A DNA stretch of 64,000 nucleotides from Cymodocea nodosa (GCA_036874045.1 CM072336.1:13883001-13947000); one strand, 5' to 3'; counted from the first letter of the stretch, positions 10,957-21,788 are shown. The notes: generated from the sequence alone by a model not told the origin. Program-made: numbers and translations.

Positions 10957-13181
10957 ATGTGGAAGATGATGCCTGAATTCTGGGAAGAGGTAGTGGACAC
11001 TGCATAGTTTCTGAAGGAATCTGAAGAATGACACACGAGGCAGAAGATCAGAAATACAACAAGAGAGAAAGAGCTACAAATGGTAGAATCAGAACTCTTT
11101 AACTTGAGAAAAATTTTGGTTGAGTTAGAAATACAGATACCACAGATAATGGAGACACGAATTAGAGTGGCAACTGAAATTGCGTTAAGTAAAGAAAGAA
11201 AGATACAGCCAAATAATGAAGTAGCCTTAGAATTAATCCAACGTAAGTCCCGACTCTAGTTCAAAAGACGAATCTGTAGACGAGCAAAATGGGTGATCTG
11301 GGAGCAAGAAAGGAAAGAAAATGAAGAAGAGGCAACTGAAGGACAAGAAGAGCCGACTGCTGAAAGACCTGTTCTTGAGGAGCAGTAGCTTGGACCTTCT
11401 GTTCCACCATTTAAGCCGTTGGAACGAGCAGAAATGATGGGGTCTTCGACTGTAGAAGAAATAAGAGAATTTGCAGAACTGGTTCAAGTTGGGAAGAACT
11501 AAGGAGAATCAGAAGATTTGGTAGTGGCCAAAGCACACCTAGTGTTTGATGACTTTACAAAAAGAGGGCTATAGAAAAGTTGAAAGCCTAATATAAAATC
11601 AAAGTGGAACAGCATCACGAAGCTACTGCTAGAACTGCTACCAAACCTGCTGCAAAAGGAGATGAAGCTGGTCCTTCGAGACTAGTAATTATAGGAAAAG
11701 TTAAATAGGAAGAGCCAGTACCTGTGGCTCGAAGGCCTGCAGAGCCTACTTTTTTAGATTTAATTTCAGAAGATGAAGAGGAAGAGTAGACACAACTAAT
11801 CAGAAAAAAGAAAGGAAAAGAAAAAGTGCCTGAATATGAGGAAATTAAATCTGAAGTACCAATTTTTACAAGGCCTGTGGAGCAGATTTTTATTAACCTG
11901 CTATCTAATTCTGAGGAGGAGCAAGACGAGCAAAGAAAAGAAGAAAATCAGGTTGAAATTAGTCTGCAGCCTGTACAAGAAGAAACAAAAATTAGGGTAG
12001 AAACTGAATTGCCCGTGACTCCATCCCAATCTGTTACAGAATCAGAAAGAACAGTAACAGAACAGATTGGTAGCTAGGAGGAAAAAGAAAGAGCAGAAAA
12101 TGAAGAGGCTGAAAGAAGCTAGTTGGAAAAAAATAATTTCACAGATTCCACTAAAGAACAAGAAACTCTTCAGCAATTTATGGAGAGAATTCAAGACAAA
12201 GTGGAGAGTTCTGCCAGCTCACCACCACAAACAGAAACAGAAATTCAGGAATCTGTAGAAAATATTCAAATGCAGCCTATAGAAGAGGAAGAGCAAGAGC
12301 AAACCCCTCTAGAGCAACAAAGTCACCTTCCTAACCCGACTGAAACAACAATTTTGAATGAAGTACATTTTTGTAGTCAGGAAGCCTATACCAAATACCA
12401 AGAAATAAGGGGTTACGACATTATTTACAGTAGACCAGTAAATTGGGATGGAATGCAAGAAATCAAAGATTTATTTGAATTCCAAGGTCTACTGCAATTC
12501 ATTTCACAAGAAAGAGGGCATGCAGTATATGAGAATTAATTGCCATATTTTTATGCAAATTTGAGCAAAAGAGAAGGATGATTAATTTCAAACGTGGAGG
12601 AAGCTGATGTATAGATAACACTAGAGCTTCTCCATAATATTTTTTGTTTAAAGAATGAAGGAATAACAATTTTGAAAGATACAACTGTAGTTGAATGGAC
12701 TGAACAACAAATTAAGGATTGTTTAGCTATCAATCCTGGTGTGCCATTATTATACAGATTGAAGCATTTAAATGGTAAAGCACACATGGTAGCTAACATT
12801 CTGATTAAGAATGTTTATCAACGACAGGGCCATGACATAGAATTAAGTCAATTTATCAAATGGGCCATATATGTAGTTGTAAATAAGATCCAAATAAATT
12901 GGTCTGCAGTTTTTATCTCCAAGCTGAAAACAGTGAAGAAGAAATTATTTTATGGAGATTTAATTCCATTACTGATGGTGGACTATATTGATTTCACGAA
13001 ATGGACATCAAAAAGGATCAGATCAAGAACTATTTCAGTGAAAGAATACAGAAATTTTGTAGCTACAGAATTAGCTGTACCTTTTGGAGGAATTACAAGA
13101 GCAGTAGAGAGGATTAATCAATTAGAGCTTCAATTAGAAAAACTCCAAAAGGAAGTAGATGAACTTAGGCATAGAGATTAA
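10957..13181 (+). pseudogene. copy A ORF2, putative plant-transposon-protein-like
   Basis: The start is ATG at 10957 (MWKMMPEFWEE), aligned with ATG at 22305 in copy C and 32866 in copy B. The N-terminal 550 residues are highly charged (Glu/Lys/Gln) and look disordered. The C-terminal third from about 12350 is a folded domain: HFCSQEAYTKYQEIRG, NWDGMQEIKDLFEFQGLL, FYANL, LLHNIF. The pattern resembles the putative plant transposon protein domain found beside Athila-type pol genes (by recall, no search). It ends in a coiled-coil-like tail (INQLELQLEKLQKEVDEL) at TAA 13179. Several CAG-to-TAG stops and a frameshift near 11550 disable it. Role unknown; a structural or RNA-binding role is possible. 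Confidence 0.6.
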
Positions 13182-13840
13182 ATTGTATTGTTCGTCTACT
13201 TGTGTAAAATTGTATGATGTACTTGTAACATAATTGATTCATATTAATGAATATAATTTTTCAGATGCAATTTTCATACGTGTTTTGGATGTGAAATGAA
13301 TGCAATTTATTGAATATTATGTCATTGTGAAACTTTATGAATGAATATGTAACAGATTTACAATTTGCTGAATGACAGGATAACTACTTAAAAATTTCTA
13401 CATGTTATAAGGTAAAATGTAAATTCTGCATAACATAAAATGACCTGCAAGTTAAATCTTTATATAAGGTTTAGATTTAAATGAATTTTAATCAAAATGA
13501 TGCATTAATGACATAGATTTAACTTTATTTCAGTTAGTAGAATAAACAAAGAAAAAAATAGAAAGGAACTTACAAGAGTAAAACTTAGAAGTTGCTAAGT
13601 GTTAACTCAACGAAGTAAGTCCGTTGAGTTAACCGTAACTCCTGAGGTCAGTAATATAATATAAGGTCACTCTGTTGAGTTATCAATAACTCAACTAAGT
13701 TAGTTCGTGGAGTTAGCAATAGTAACCGACTGTATTCTGTTGAGTTTTCTGTAACTCAATGAGGTTAGTTTGTGGAGTAAGCAGAACAGTTATTCTTTTA
13801 ACCACAAACGAAACTTCGTCGGTTTAGCGGTTACCAAAAT
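13182..13840 (+). repeat. copy A spacer with hairpin cluster H3
   Basis: It is AT-rich noncoding to about 13590, then cluster H3 (13598-13770). H3 is a run of GTTGAGTTA/TAACTCAAC-type inverted repeats plus GTGGAGTTA variants, placed just upstream of the capsid block. The equivalent clusters are 30060-30235 (B) and 60990-61165 (G). Confidence 0.7.
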
Positions 13841-14092
13841 TTGAAATTAGTAGTGGTACACGTACACATAAAAACAGGAACCACGATGCATGTTGCAAGC
13901 CACGTTCTTGCAACGAGATTTATTCACTTTATGAATGTGCAGTATATATATAAAATAGAATGTTATTTACGAGTTACCAGCACTTTTAAAAGGAAGGAGA
14001 ATGCATTAGAGGAACTGGAAGGAGAAGTAGCTGATTCAACTTCATCCGACAACAACTATTTATTGAATGGAAAGCTTCAGACTGGTATGTAA
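13841..14092 (+). CDS. short conserved ORF upstream of capsid ORF, function unknown
   Basis: An open stretch of about 83 codons, present also in G (60678-60929) and shortened in B (29755-29949). It opens at a TTG, not an ATG, so its true start is uncertain; the frame stays open further upstream toward H3. Readable parts include FIHFMNVQYIYK and STFKRKENALEELEGE. It is in the same frame as the capsid ORF and is separated from it by one TAA conserved in all three copies. Its end (ACTGGTATGTAATT) contains a GTATGT donor-like site, and TATATATAAA occurs inside it. It may be an exon, a leader, or not translated. No family recognised. Confidence 0.35.
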   Translation: MKLVVVHVHIKTGTTMHVASHVLATRFIHFMNVQYIYKIECYLRVTSTFKRKENALEELEGEVADSTSSDNNYLLNGKLQTGM

Positions 14093-14113
14093 TTAATCTT
14101 CTGCTATTTATTT

Positions 14114-15457
14114 ATGAGCACATGGACTCGTTCTCTAAGCACTAAACGATTAGTAAGAACACCTACCTAGGAATTTTCATTGTAGAGGAGTACTGAAAAA
14201 TTTTCTGAACTAAACTTTAATGAAATTCTTTGGGGTATAGCTAACCTTTCTTTAAAAGAGAACGTAGAGATGGCTGCTCCAGTAGAAAAACCATTAGGAG
14301 AAATTCTGTATCCTGAATTAATTGATGAACCTTGAAGTATTCGATTGCCAAACTTTGAGAGAGATAGGTTTGAACTGAAATCTAATTATATTAGTCAATT
14401 ACCACATTTTCATGGATTAGAAAGAGAGGATGCCTATTATTTCCTTAGAGAATTTAACAAAGTTTGTCAAATGATGAAAATGCCGAGCATGAGTATAGAT
14501 GCTATTAAATTGAGATATATCCCTTTTTCTTTAAAAGACACAACTAAGAGATGGTTATATACTCTATCGCCTGATTCAATTTCTACATGGACTGAATTTT
14601 GCTCTGTTTTTCTAGAAAAATATTATCCAACACATCAAATGATTAAAAAGAAGAAAGAAATATTAATGTGTAGCTAAAAACAGGGTGAATCATTCTGGAA
14701 ATATTTTGAAAGATTTAAAGATTTACTAACTCAATGTCCACATCATGCAATGAGTAAAGCATAATTAATAGGTATAATTTATGAAGGCATAGATGTTTCA
14801 ACGAAATCTTTATTAGAATCTACTTGTCAAAATCAATTTTTAAAATTATGTAGTGAAGAAGCATGGGCATATTTAGAAAATTTTGCAAAAAGAACTGCCC
14901 AGTGGCAAAATTCGGTTGAAGCTATTGCAAATAAAAGAATATTGTCAAGAGGATTGCATGAAATAGATTCCAATACTATGCTTGAGGTGAAATTAAATGA
15001 ATTAACATAGAAAATAGAAGAGTTATCATTAAATCAAAAGCTAACAGAAAAGAATGCAAACATAAATGACTTAGGTATTATTTATGCTAGAAACCAGAGA
15101 GATAACTTGGGAAACTCTTATCATCCTCATTGGAGAAATCACTCGAATTTATCTTGGAGAAACAACAATTTTTAGGGAGGAGAAAATATAAATGAGAAGA
15201 ACATAAGTTATGAAGTATTAATTGAATAAGGAGCTAGAATAGAGAAATTAGAAAAGATAATCCAACAAGTAAACAATCGTCTAGAATTTATATTTGGAAA
15301 TGCTGCAATTCAAAATCAGAATAGAAATATATCACTTAGACAGAAGGAACCAATGGAAGTTAGACCTACTAGAGGATTGCCAATACAAGCTATACCTAAT
15401 CCTATCAATAGAACGGTTAATGAAATTGATACCTCTTCTAGGAGGGTAGCTGAATGA
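14114..15457 (+). pseudogene. copy A gag capsid ORF (downstream of integrase)
   Basis: ATG at 14114 (MSTWTRSLSTKRL) to TGA at 15455-15457 gives exactly 448 codons, the same as copy G. The central domain (about 14340-14940) is a retrotransposon gag capsid: LPHFHGLEREDAYYFLREF, IPFSLKDTTKRWLY, WTEFCSVFLEKYYP, GESFWKYFERFKDLL. The tail has HEIDSNTMLEVKLNEL and SYHPHWRNHSNLSW, as in Athila gag, but the CCHC knuckle normally between these is absent. The knuckle sits in the 5' ORF instead. At least eight in-frame stops (for example CAG to TAG at about 14676) make this copy a pseudogene. Its place after integrase is unusual for Ty3/gypsy. Confidence 0.8.
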
Positions 15458-15657
15458 AGCAGCATATCTGAAGAACCTATATGTATGTATATATGTTGTA
15501 TATATGTTTTTTATTCTTAGTTAATAGTATCATAGAGTTAATTTTTAACTCAACAAACTTAGTCTGTTGAGTTATGCCTTAACTCCACGAGGGTGTGCAA
15601 TAGTATGTTAATTTTTGTCTCTGCTAAATTTTTGTTTGTGTTTTACAGAATCGACAA
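15458..15657 (+). promoter_or_regulatory. F-box leader: hairpin pair H4 and splice-acceptor-like site
   Basis: An AT-rich stretch is followed by hairpin arms GAGTTA/TAACTCAAC and GTTGAGTTA/TAACTCCAC at 15533-15590. A pyrimidine-rich run then ends in TTTTACAG at about 15648, nine bases before the F-box ATG. The run and AG are also present in G, while B has lost the AG. It fits a 3' splice site used for a subgenomic RNA, but this is inference. Confidence 0.5.
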
Positions 15658-16798
15658 ATGGAATTGATGCAATTACCGTTGGATGCACTAAGGGAAGTAC
15701 TAAGTAACTTGTCAGCTAAAGATCTGTGCAGGCTGTGTTGTGTATCAAAGGAAATTAAAGACTGTATTGAAGAAAGATATTTTCAAGGACTACAAGCTGC
15801 AAAAATGACTAAGATTAGAGATGGATTCATATGGAGGTCATTTAATCGTAGTTCAAATACCCATGAATATCTGGCTATGGAAGAAACTACTGGAATTCCA
15901 CCGAATGCATTAGAAGGAATAAATCATATTATGGGGATAGATGAAGGATTAATCATATACAAGACGAGACCAAGGTATGCAAGTTTATTATTACCTGATA
16001 TTTTGATAAGAAATCCTATAACAGGAGAAGAATGGAATATAGGAAGACCTAATAGATTTGAAGCACCAACTGTAAATTGTGGGTCAGCTTTAATATTTTC
16101 TGATAAAAAATCTGCAATTCCTGAAAAGTTATATTATTGGAGACCTACAGGAAATTTGGGTGAAGATTTATGCTTAAGTGTATATAATTTTCTGAACAGA
16201 TCTTGGAATGAAAATATTATGATATATCTAGGACAGAAATCATTAATTTAACCAAACACATGTCATACTTGATGGATATATATATTTAGTCACAGAGATA
16301 TCAATAGCATATAGATCTGATTTATACATAGTGAGCATAGACAGTTATGATGAATATATAGAAATTTTACCTGTACCGAGTGAAATAGCTAAACCACCAT
16401 CTGCAGAATTTAATGAAATTCAAATAGGAATGTTGTATAATGAAGAAGATGATCCTACTTTATGTTTGATAAGATGGTGGGATGAACTGATGAAATTTCA
16501 AATATGGATTATGGAAGACATGAATGAATGGAAGTGGGAAGAGGAGTATATTGAAATAGATGTAGAAATAGAAACTACTACATTACCTTGGAACCAAAAA
16601 GGATCCCTTTTTGCATTACATATCATTAATGGTAATACACTCGTATTTGGAATTTATAATATATTACATGTTTACAAATTAAGAAGGAACAAAAATTGCA
16701 TTAAAACAGAATTAACAGCAAGAAGAACTATGCCTAAAAAGTTTGCTTGGACTGATACATTTATTCCATTTGTTTCTACTTTTCAATTATGTTCTTAA
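15658..16798 (+). pseudogene. copy A F-box protein gene carried by the retrotransposon
   Basis: ATG at 15658 opens MELMQLPLDALREVLSNL; residues 6 to about 40 are a canonical F-box (LPLDALREVLSNLSAKDLCRL...CVSKEIK). Such proteins bind SKP1 in SCF ubiquitin ligases. The rest resembles F-box-associated beta-propeller domains (EGLIIYKTRPRYA, DILIRNPITGEEWNIGRP, WRPTGNLGEDL), which bind targets. The gene is 379 codons after discounting one extra T at about 16249, which shifts frame and gives a stop at 16249-16251; the second half reopens to TAA at 16796. No other stop is seen, so this is the least damaged part of copy A. Target unknown. Related copies: B, D (3' part) and G. Confidence 0.8.
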
Positions 16799-18570
16799 GT
16801 TGTGATTTTGTGTGTTTAATGTTGTGTGTATTTTGCATTTACTTTTAGAAAAAAAAAAAATTTAAAATTTTCATGTTCATTTTATAAAAAAACAAACAAA
16901 ACAAAATATCAATCTAGTTTGTTGGTATCTGCTCTAGGAAACCAACTAGCTTGCTTGTGAGCCACCGAAGGCATACGAGCCTAGGTTCCACACAAGACAC
17001 TGATTTATTAATATTTGTTAAATGTTATTTTGTTTTATATTTTGCTTTTATTTGTGAATGAAAAGTTTTTCAGAATTAAAAATCGGAATATGTAGAAGGA
17101 GATACAAATGAAACAAGGTATGTAACTAATTACTCATCCTGAATTTTAAATCAAGCAAAACTATATTCATGCCTGCTATAATTGCTGTACTTATTGTGAA
17201 ATTTTTTTACATTGAGGACAATGCAAAATGTAGGTATGGGGGGGAGGTAATTGAAGTAACAACCATGTAAGTTTGTTAATTAAAGAAATTAAAATAGTAC
17301 TATAAAGTTTTGAGGAAATTGAAAATTTTTATGAACTTGCTGTAACTATCCGATAATTGAGACTGTAAAATTTTTATAAACTGCTTGACTGTTATATTTA
17401 GAAGGCTATATAAGATGCTATTGAATTTACTAGTTATGCAAATCTAGATATAGTATCTTATGTTTTTCTGAATTTAATGAGTTTAACAGTTTCATGATTT
17501 TAAAATGAAATCAGAATGCTTAATGAAAAATCAGTAAATTATCTAAAGTTCTAATGGAGCTGAGATGTGAATTCTAGATTAAATGAAACACATATGATTA
17601 AAGATACATTTAATTTGATTGATTGAAATTGTAGAATGATTTATGTGTAGATCTTATTAAACTATAGAAAAAGTATGAGCTTATTGAGATGGATTCATAT
17701 TTTTAGTAAATGATAGAAGTAGGACTATATGAGATTGGTGATTACTACATCTGTATTAATGAAATACGTACATATACAGTATGTGATTAATGTTTTGTTT
17801 TGTGTGTATTTTGATTGAAAAAAAAAAAAAAAAAAGAAGAAAAAAAAAAAAGGGAAAATTTTGAGAGTTTATTGACTTGTTTGATCACGAGCCTTTTGTA
17901 CTTGAGTAGATAGGTATGTATGGATTGTTGACCTGAAAAAGGACTCTTAAAATCTGGCAACCTAAGATCTTGATCAGTTATGGGATTGCTGACTGAAAGC
18001 TCGTTACATAGGTACATTAGAAAGCTCTTGTATGATTCAAGCTTGTCAAATTAACTTTTAAAGTACGAAAAAATATATATATATATATATACATATATTG
18101 TTCTGAAAAGATACAAGTGTTTTGTGAAATACAGATATCTTATGAATCATGTATATTTTATGTTATCTAGAATTGCTGAAATATGAATCTAGAATTGACT
18201 TTTGAAGTTGTTTAATGGAGATACAATTCTTTATTCTACTTGTCCTAATCAAATTGAATTGGATTGTACTTTGATTCGTATGTTGTTGAAATTTCTTCTA
18301 GAAATCTTATTGGAAAATTCAGGATGACAGATGATGAAAAGAAGAACAAACGATAATATAATTAACACCTATGTGATGATGATATACTTTGTATGTAATT
18401 TACATATATTCTAAGTATATTTGCAGGTTGATTACTGAAACATACAAAATATATTTTTATGCTAAATAGAAGAAAAACAAAAGGGGAAGAACCAATTCTA
18501 GCACTTTTAAAGACCAATTAATTAGATCTTAGTTTGCTAAGGGACTAGCAAAATTTAGGTATGGGGGAAG
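16799..18570 (+). other. copy A 3' region with two polypurine tracts
   Basis: No sense gene. A splice-donor-like CAAGGTATGTAAC lies at about 17115-17127. The first polypurine tract (about 17229-17247, GTATGGGGGGGAGG) follows the Athila-type phrase ATTGAGGACAATGCAAAATG at about 17212. An A-rich tract is at 17816-17850, an antisense ORF at 17787-18017 and an AT microsatellite near 18070. The second polypurine tract, ATGGGGGAAG (18561-18570), abuts the LTR and is the one placed to prime plus-strand DNA. Confidence 0.7.
17787..18017 (-). CDS. antisense ORF conserved in four copies (A)
   Basis: An open frame of 76 codons on the strand opposite the element, starting M-Y-L-C-N-E-L and containing DQDLRLPDFKSPF and QVNKLSKF. 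It ends in a phenylalanine run read through the A-tract. Homologous ORFs with the same start are in B (25820-26053), D (42127-42405) and G (57601-57816). No known family. It could be translated from an antisense transcript, or be a by-product of a conserved sense-strand sequence. Confidence 0.3.
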   Translation of the reverse strand: MYLCNELSVSNPITDQDLRLPDFKSPFSGQQSIHTYLLKYKRLVIKQVNKLSKFSLFFFSSFFFFFFNQNTHKTKH

Positions 18571-20534
18571 TGCTTAGAATGAAAAAGTGCATATTATTAA
18601 CGGTTAAATGATGGTTAATTGCATAATATTTTGCTTATCATATAAGAATTAAGCCATTATGTTATAATTGCACTGTTATATGCTTTAATTGAAGAATTTG
18701 CTTAATTTGGGGGAATTAATGTTAATTTAGTACATTTATGAACTATCGGTAAGTTGAAGGCTGTGAAATTCTTAAGTATCCAAATTTTCTGATATTTCGG
18801 ACAGTTATGTTTAACATACCAAACATTTTCAGACAGTTATGCTTAACAGACCGAACATGTATTGGATAGTTATGTTCAAATTGCCGAACAGTTATGTTTT
18901 GAGAGAATATTTTATTATTTCCTGAAGTACACGTGTCGAAACCATAATGAATAACTTAAGTGAACTTTCAGTGAGTTATCTATAACTATCCAAAATTGCA
19001 GTTGGGCATCAGATAGTTATCCTTGTAACTCTCCGAAATCTATTTTTATTTATAAAATAGTTGAGGACACGTGTCATGTTCTAGGAAATTGACTTAAGTG
19101 GATTTTCGGTGAGTTAGCTGTAACTATTCGAAATGCATCTGAGCATCGGATAGTTAGACCTGTAACTCTCTGAAATGTTATTTTATGATTAAACTACTGC
19201 TGACACGTGTCAAGATCTAGTAGATTTACTTAAGTTATATATCGGTGAGTTATTTGTAACTATTCGAAATGCATTTGACCATCGGATAGTTAAGTTTATA
19301 AGTATTCGAAATGCACCTGAGCATCAGATAGTTAAATTTATGCACGTGTTGAATTTAAATGCTTTAGTATATCACGTGATATGCACATGTTTAACTCGTT
19401 AAGTTAACATAATTGTATGCGTTGAGTTACATGAATACACACTAAGGTAACGTGTTATGTTAGTGGCTTATTTTTTTATTGCATGTGTTTTATAGTTAAA
19501 TCAACGAAGAAAGTCCGTTGAGTTATCTGTAACTCCACAGACTATTTATTTTCTAATAAGCCACTGTAGCGGTTGTAGAAACATGACAGTTGGAAGGAAA
19601 ACCCATGTTTGCACCTATCGCGTAGGAGAAGAAAGCATCGCCGTTGATATGAATGAAGGAAATCCAACCGATCATTCAAGCAGAATTAGTTACTACTGAA
19701 GAAATATAAAAGAAAAGAAGAAAAAAAGAAGAAATGGTGCATGTGTGATCGATGGACGGATAATGTGTGTAGAGGAGGATGAGCGTCGCAATTCTTTGAA
19801 GTACCACACCAACCATCATCATCACCACCATAATCACCAACCATCGGAGGTCTGTGAGGATATTTGCCTGATGTTGGGTTGATTCCGAGCCAAACACAGT
19901 GCCTGACAACCACTATGAGGAGTGATTGCGTCGCGAGAAGGGAAGTCATTTTCACCAAGCGCCGACTCATATTTCAGGAGATCGTAAAGCTTTTAGCCTT
20001 GGCTTCGGGTTGATGCCTGTATGTTGAAGAGAAGATCATCTTGCAATTCTGGACTCGCGATTCTATAGGGAGAGGAGACAGAATTATAAGTGGTTTAATT
20101 TTCAATGGTGTAATTGCGTTGCAAGTAGTGTCGGAAGTATTTACTATCAAGTGAGATTACTTTACATTTCACCTTTCGCCCATTTCCATGTTTATATTAA
20201 AACAAAAATACCAAAAACAATTTATCTATGTTTATATGTTGTATTTGAGTGTTGTATTGTTTGTGTTGTATCGTGATTAATATTATCTTTGTTAGTGTTG
20301 TGATTGTTTTATGTTTATTTTAGTTTTACAGTTTACTGAAATTGGTTTATTCAAAAGACTTAAAGATTTTAATGTTTACTATTTGAATTATCTGAATGTT
20401 AGTATTGCTTAATGATAAATCTAATGTTAACTAACATTAAAGAGCTTAATTGATGTTATTTACAATCTGTGGAATCGCCCAATGGTTGGCTGAATTCCTC
20501 TATAAATAGCAGTATTAAAAAGAAAAGACAGGCT
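18571..20534 (+). repeat. inner gypsy LTR, long subtype, 3'-truncated
   Basis: It starts TGCTTAGAATG directly after the second polypurine tract. U3 has three CACGTG/CTTAAG/hairpin modules (from about 18929, 19065 and 19199), against two in the outer LTRs. That accounts for the extra length to the TATA box (near 20497). It stops within the first leader hairpin (..CAGGCT) at 20534 and passes straight into integrase. It serves as the 3' LTR of A and the broken 5' LTR of C. Confidence 0.8.
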
Positions 20535-21788
20535 AAGGATTGGAATAGACAAGATAAGAAATTATTTTTCTCAAGAGTAAAATATTACAATTGGGAAGAC
20601 CCATACTTATTTATGAAATGTCCTAATATGGTTTTAAGGAGGTGTGTTCCAGAAACTGAATATCCGAGCATATTGTCTTTCTATTATGACCAAGCTTGTG
20701 GAGGGCATTTTGGTTCAAGGAAAATTGCTGTAAAAATTATGCAATGTGGATTTTATTGGCCAACACTATTCAAAGATGTTCATAAATATTGCTTAAGTTG
20801 TTTAAGATGTCAACAAATACGAAGAATATCAAAGAGGAATATGATGCCTCTTAATCTTATTGTTGAGGTTGAAATCTTTGATGTGCGGGGAATAGATTTT
20901 ATGGGTCTATTTCCTATGTCTAATCAATTTAATTACATATTGTTAGGAGTGGATTATATATCTAAATGGATAGAAGCTATTCCAACAAAAACTAATGACA
21001 ATAAAGTGGTAATACAATTTATAAGAACCAATATATTTGCTAGATTTGGAATACCTAAAGCTATTATTAGTAATAGAGGAACTCATTTCTGTAATAGAAG
21101 TTTTGAAGCCTTAATGAAGAAATATAGAGTAAACCACAAAATTGCAACATCATATCATCCGCAAACAAGTGGACAAGTAGAAAGTGCTAACAAACAAATT
21201 AAGTTAATCTTAGAAAAAATATTAAATCCTACTAAAACAGATTGGGCTAATAGATTGATAGATGCACTTTGGGCTTATAGAATTGCTTATAAGACAAGCT
21301 TAGGTATGCCACCTTTTAGGCTAGTATATGGAAAAAGTTGTCATTTACCAGCTGAAATAGAACATAAAGCTTATTGGGCATTAAAAACTCTGAACACTAA
21401 TTTAAATCAAGCTGCTGAAAATAAGAAAATTCAATTAATTGAATTAGAAGAATTTAGAAATGAAGCTTATTCAAAGAGTGTAAGAGAAAAAGAGAAAATG
21501 AAATTTTGGCATGATAGGAAAATTATTCCAAAAAGCTTTGAAATAGGAGAAGTATATCTTTATATGGCTAGACTCCATAACCATCCAAAAAAATTAGGAT
21601 TTAGATGGGTAGGACCTTACATAGTTCGAAATATTTATCTTTATGGAGCTATTGAGATTGAAAATCCTAAAAATCAGAATATATTTAAAGTAAATGGACA
21701 AAGACTTAGACCTATTCTGAAAACAACAAAAAGCTCCTTTGGAATTATAAAAGAAGTCAGAGTAGAGGACTACTCGAGCTTTACTTAG
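20535..21788 (+). pseudogene. copy C integrase, longest open copy
   Basis: Open without a stop to TAG at 21786-21788; the translated frame begins in the upstream LTR at 20469. The zinc region is present ([24 protein letters not shown]), but its first histidine is Y where B has H. In the core, the first D (IDFMGLFP) and the E ([12 protein letters not shown]) remain. The second catalytic D is N (ISNRGTHF), so it should be inactive. The C-terminal part ([20 protein letters not shown], then a chromatin-proximal basic tail ending DYSSFT) is complete. Confidence 0.85.

Noticed and set aside
17816-17850. Poly-A tract as the tail of a retroposon or SINE
   Set aside because: It sits at the same place in all element copies with variable length and has no target duplication; it is part of the element.
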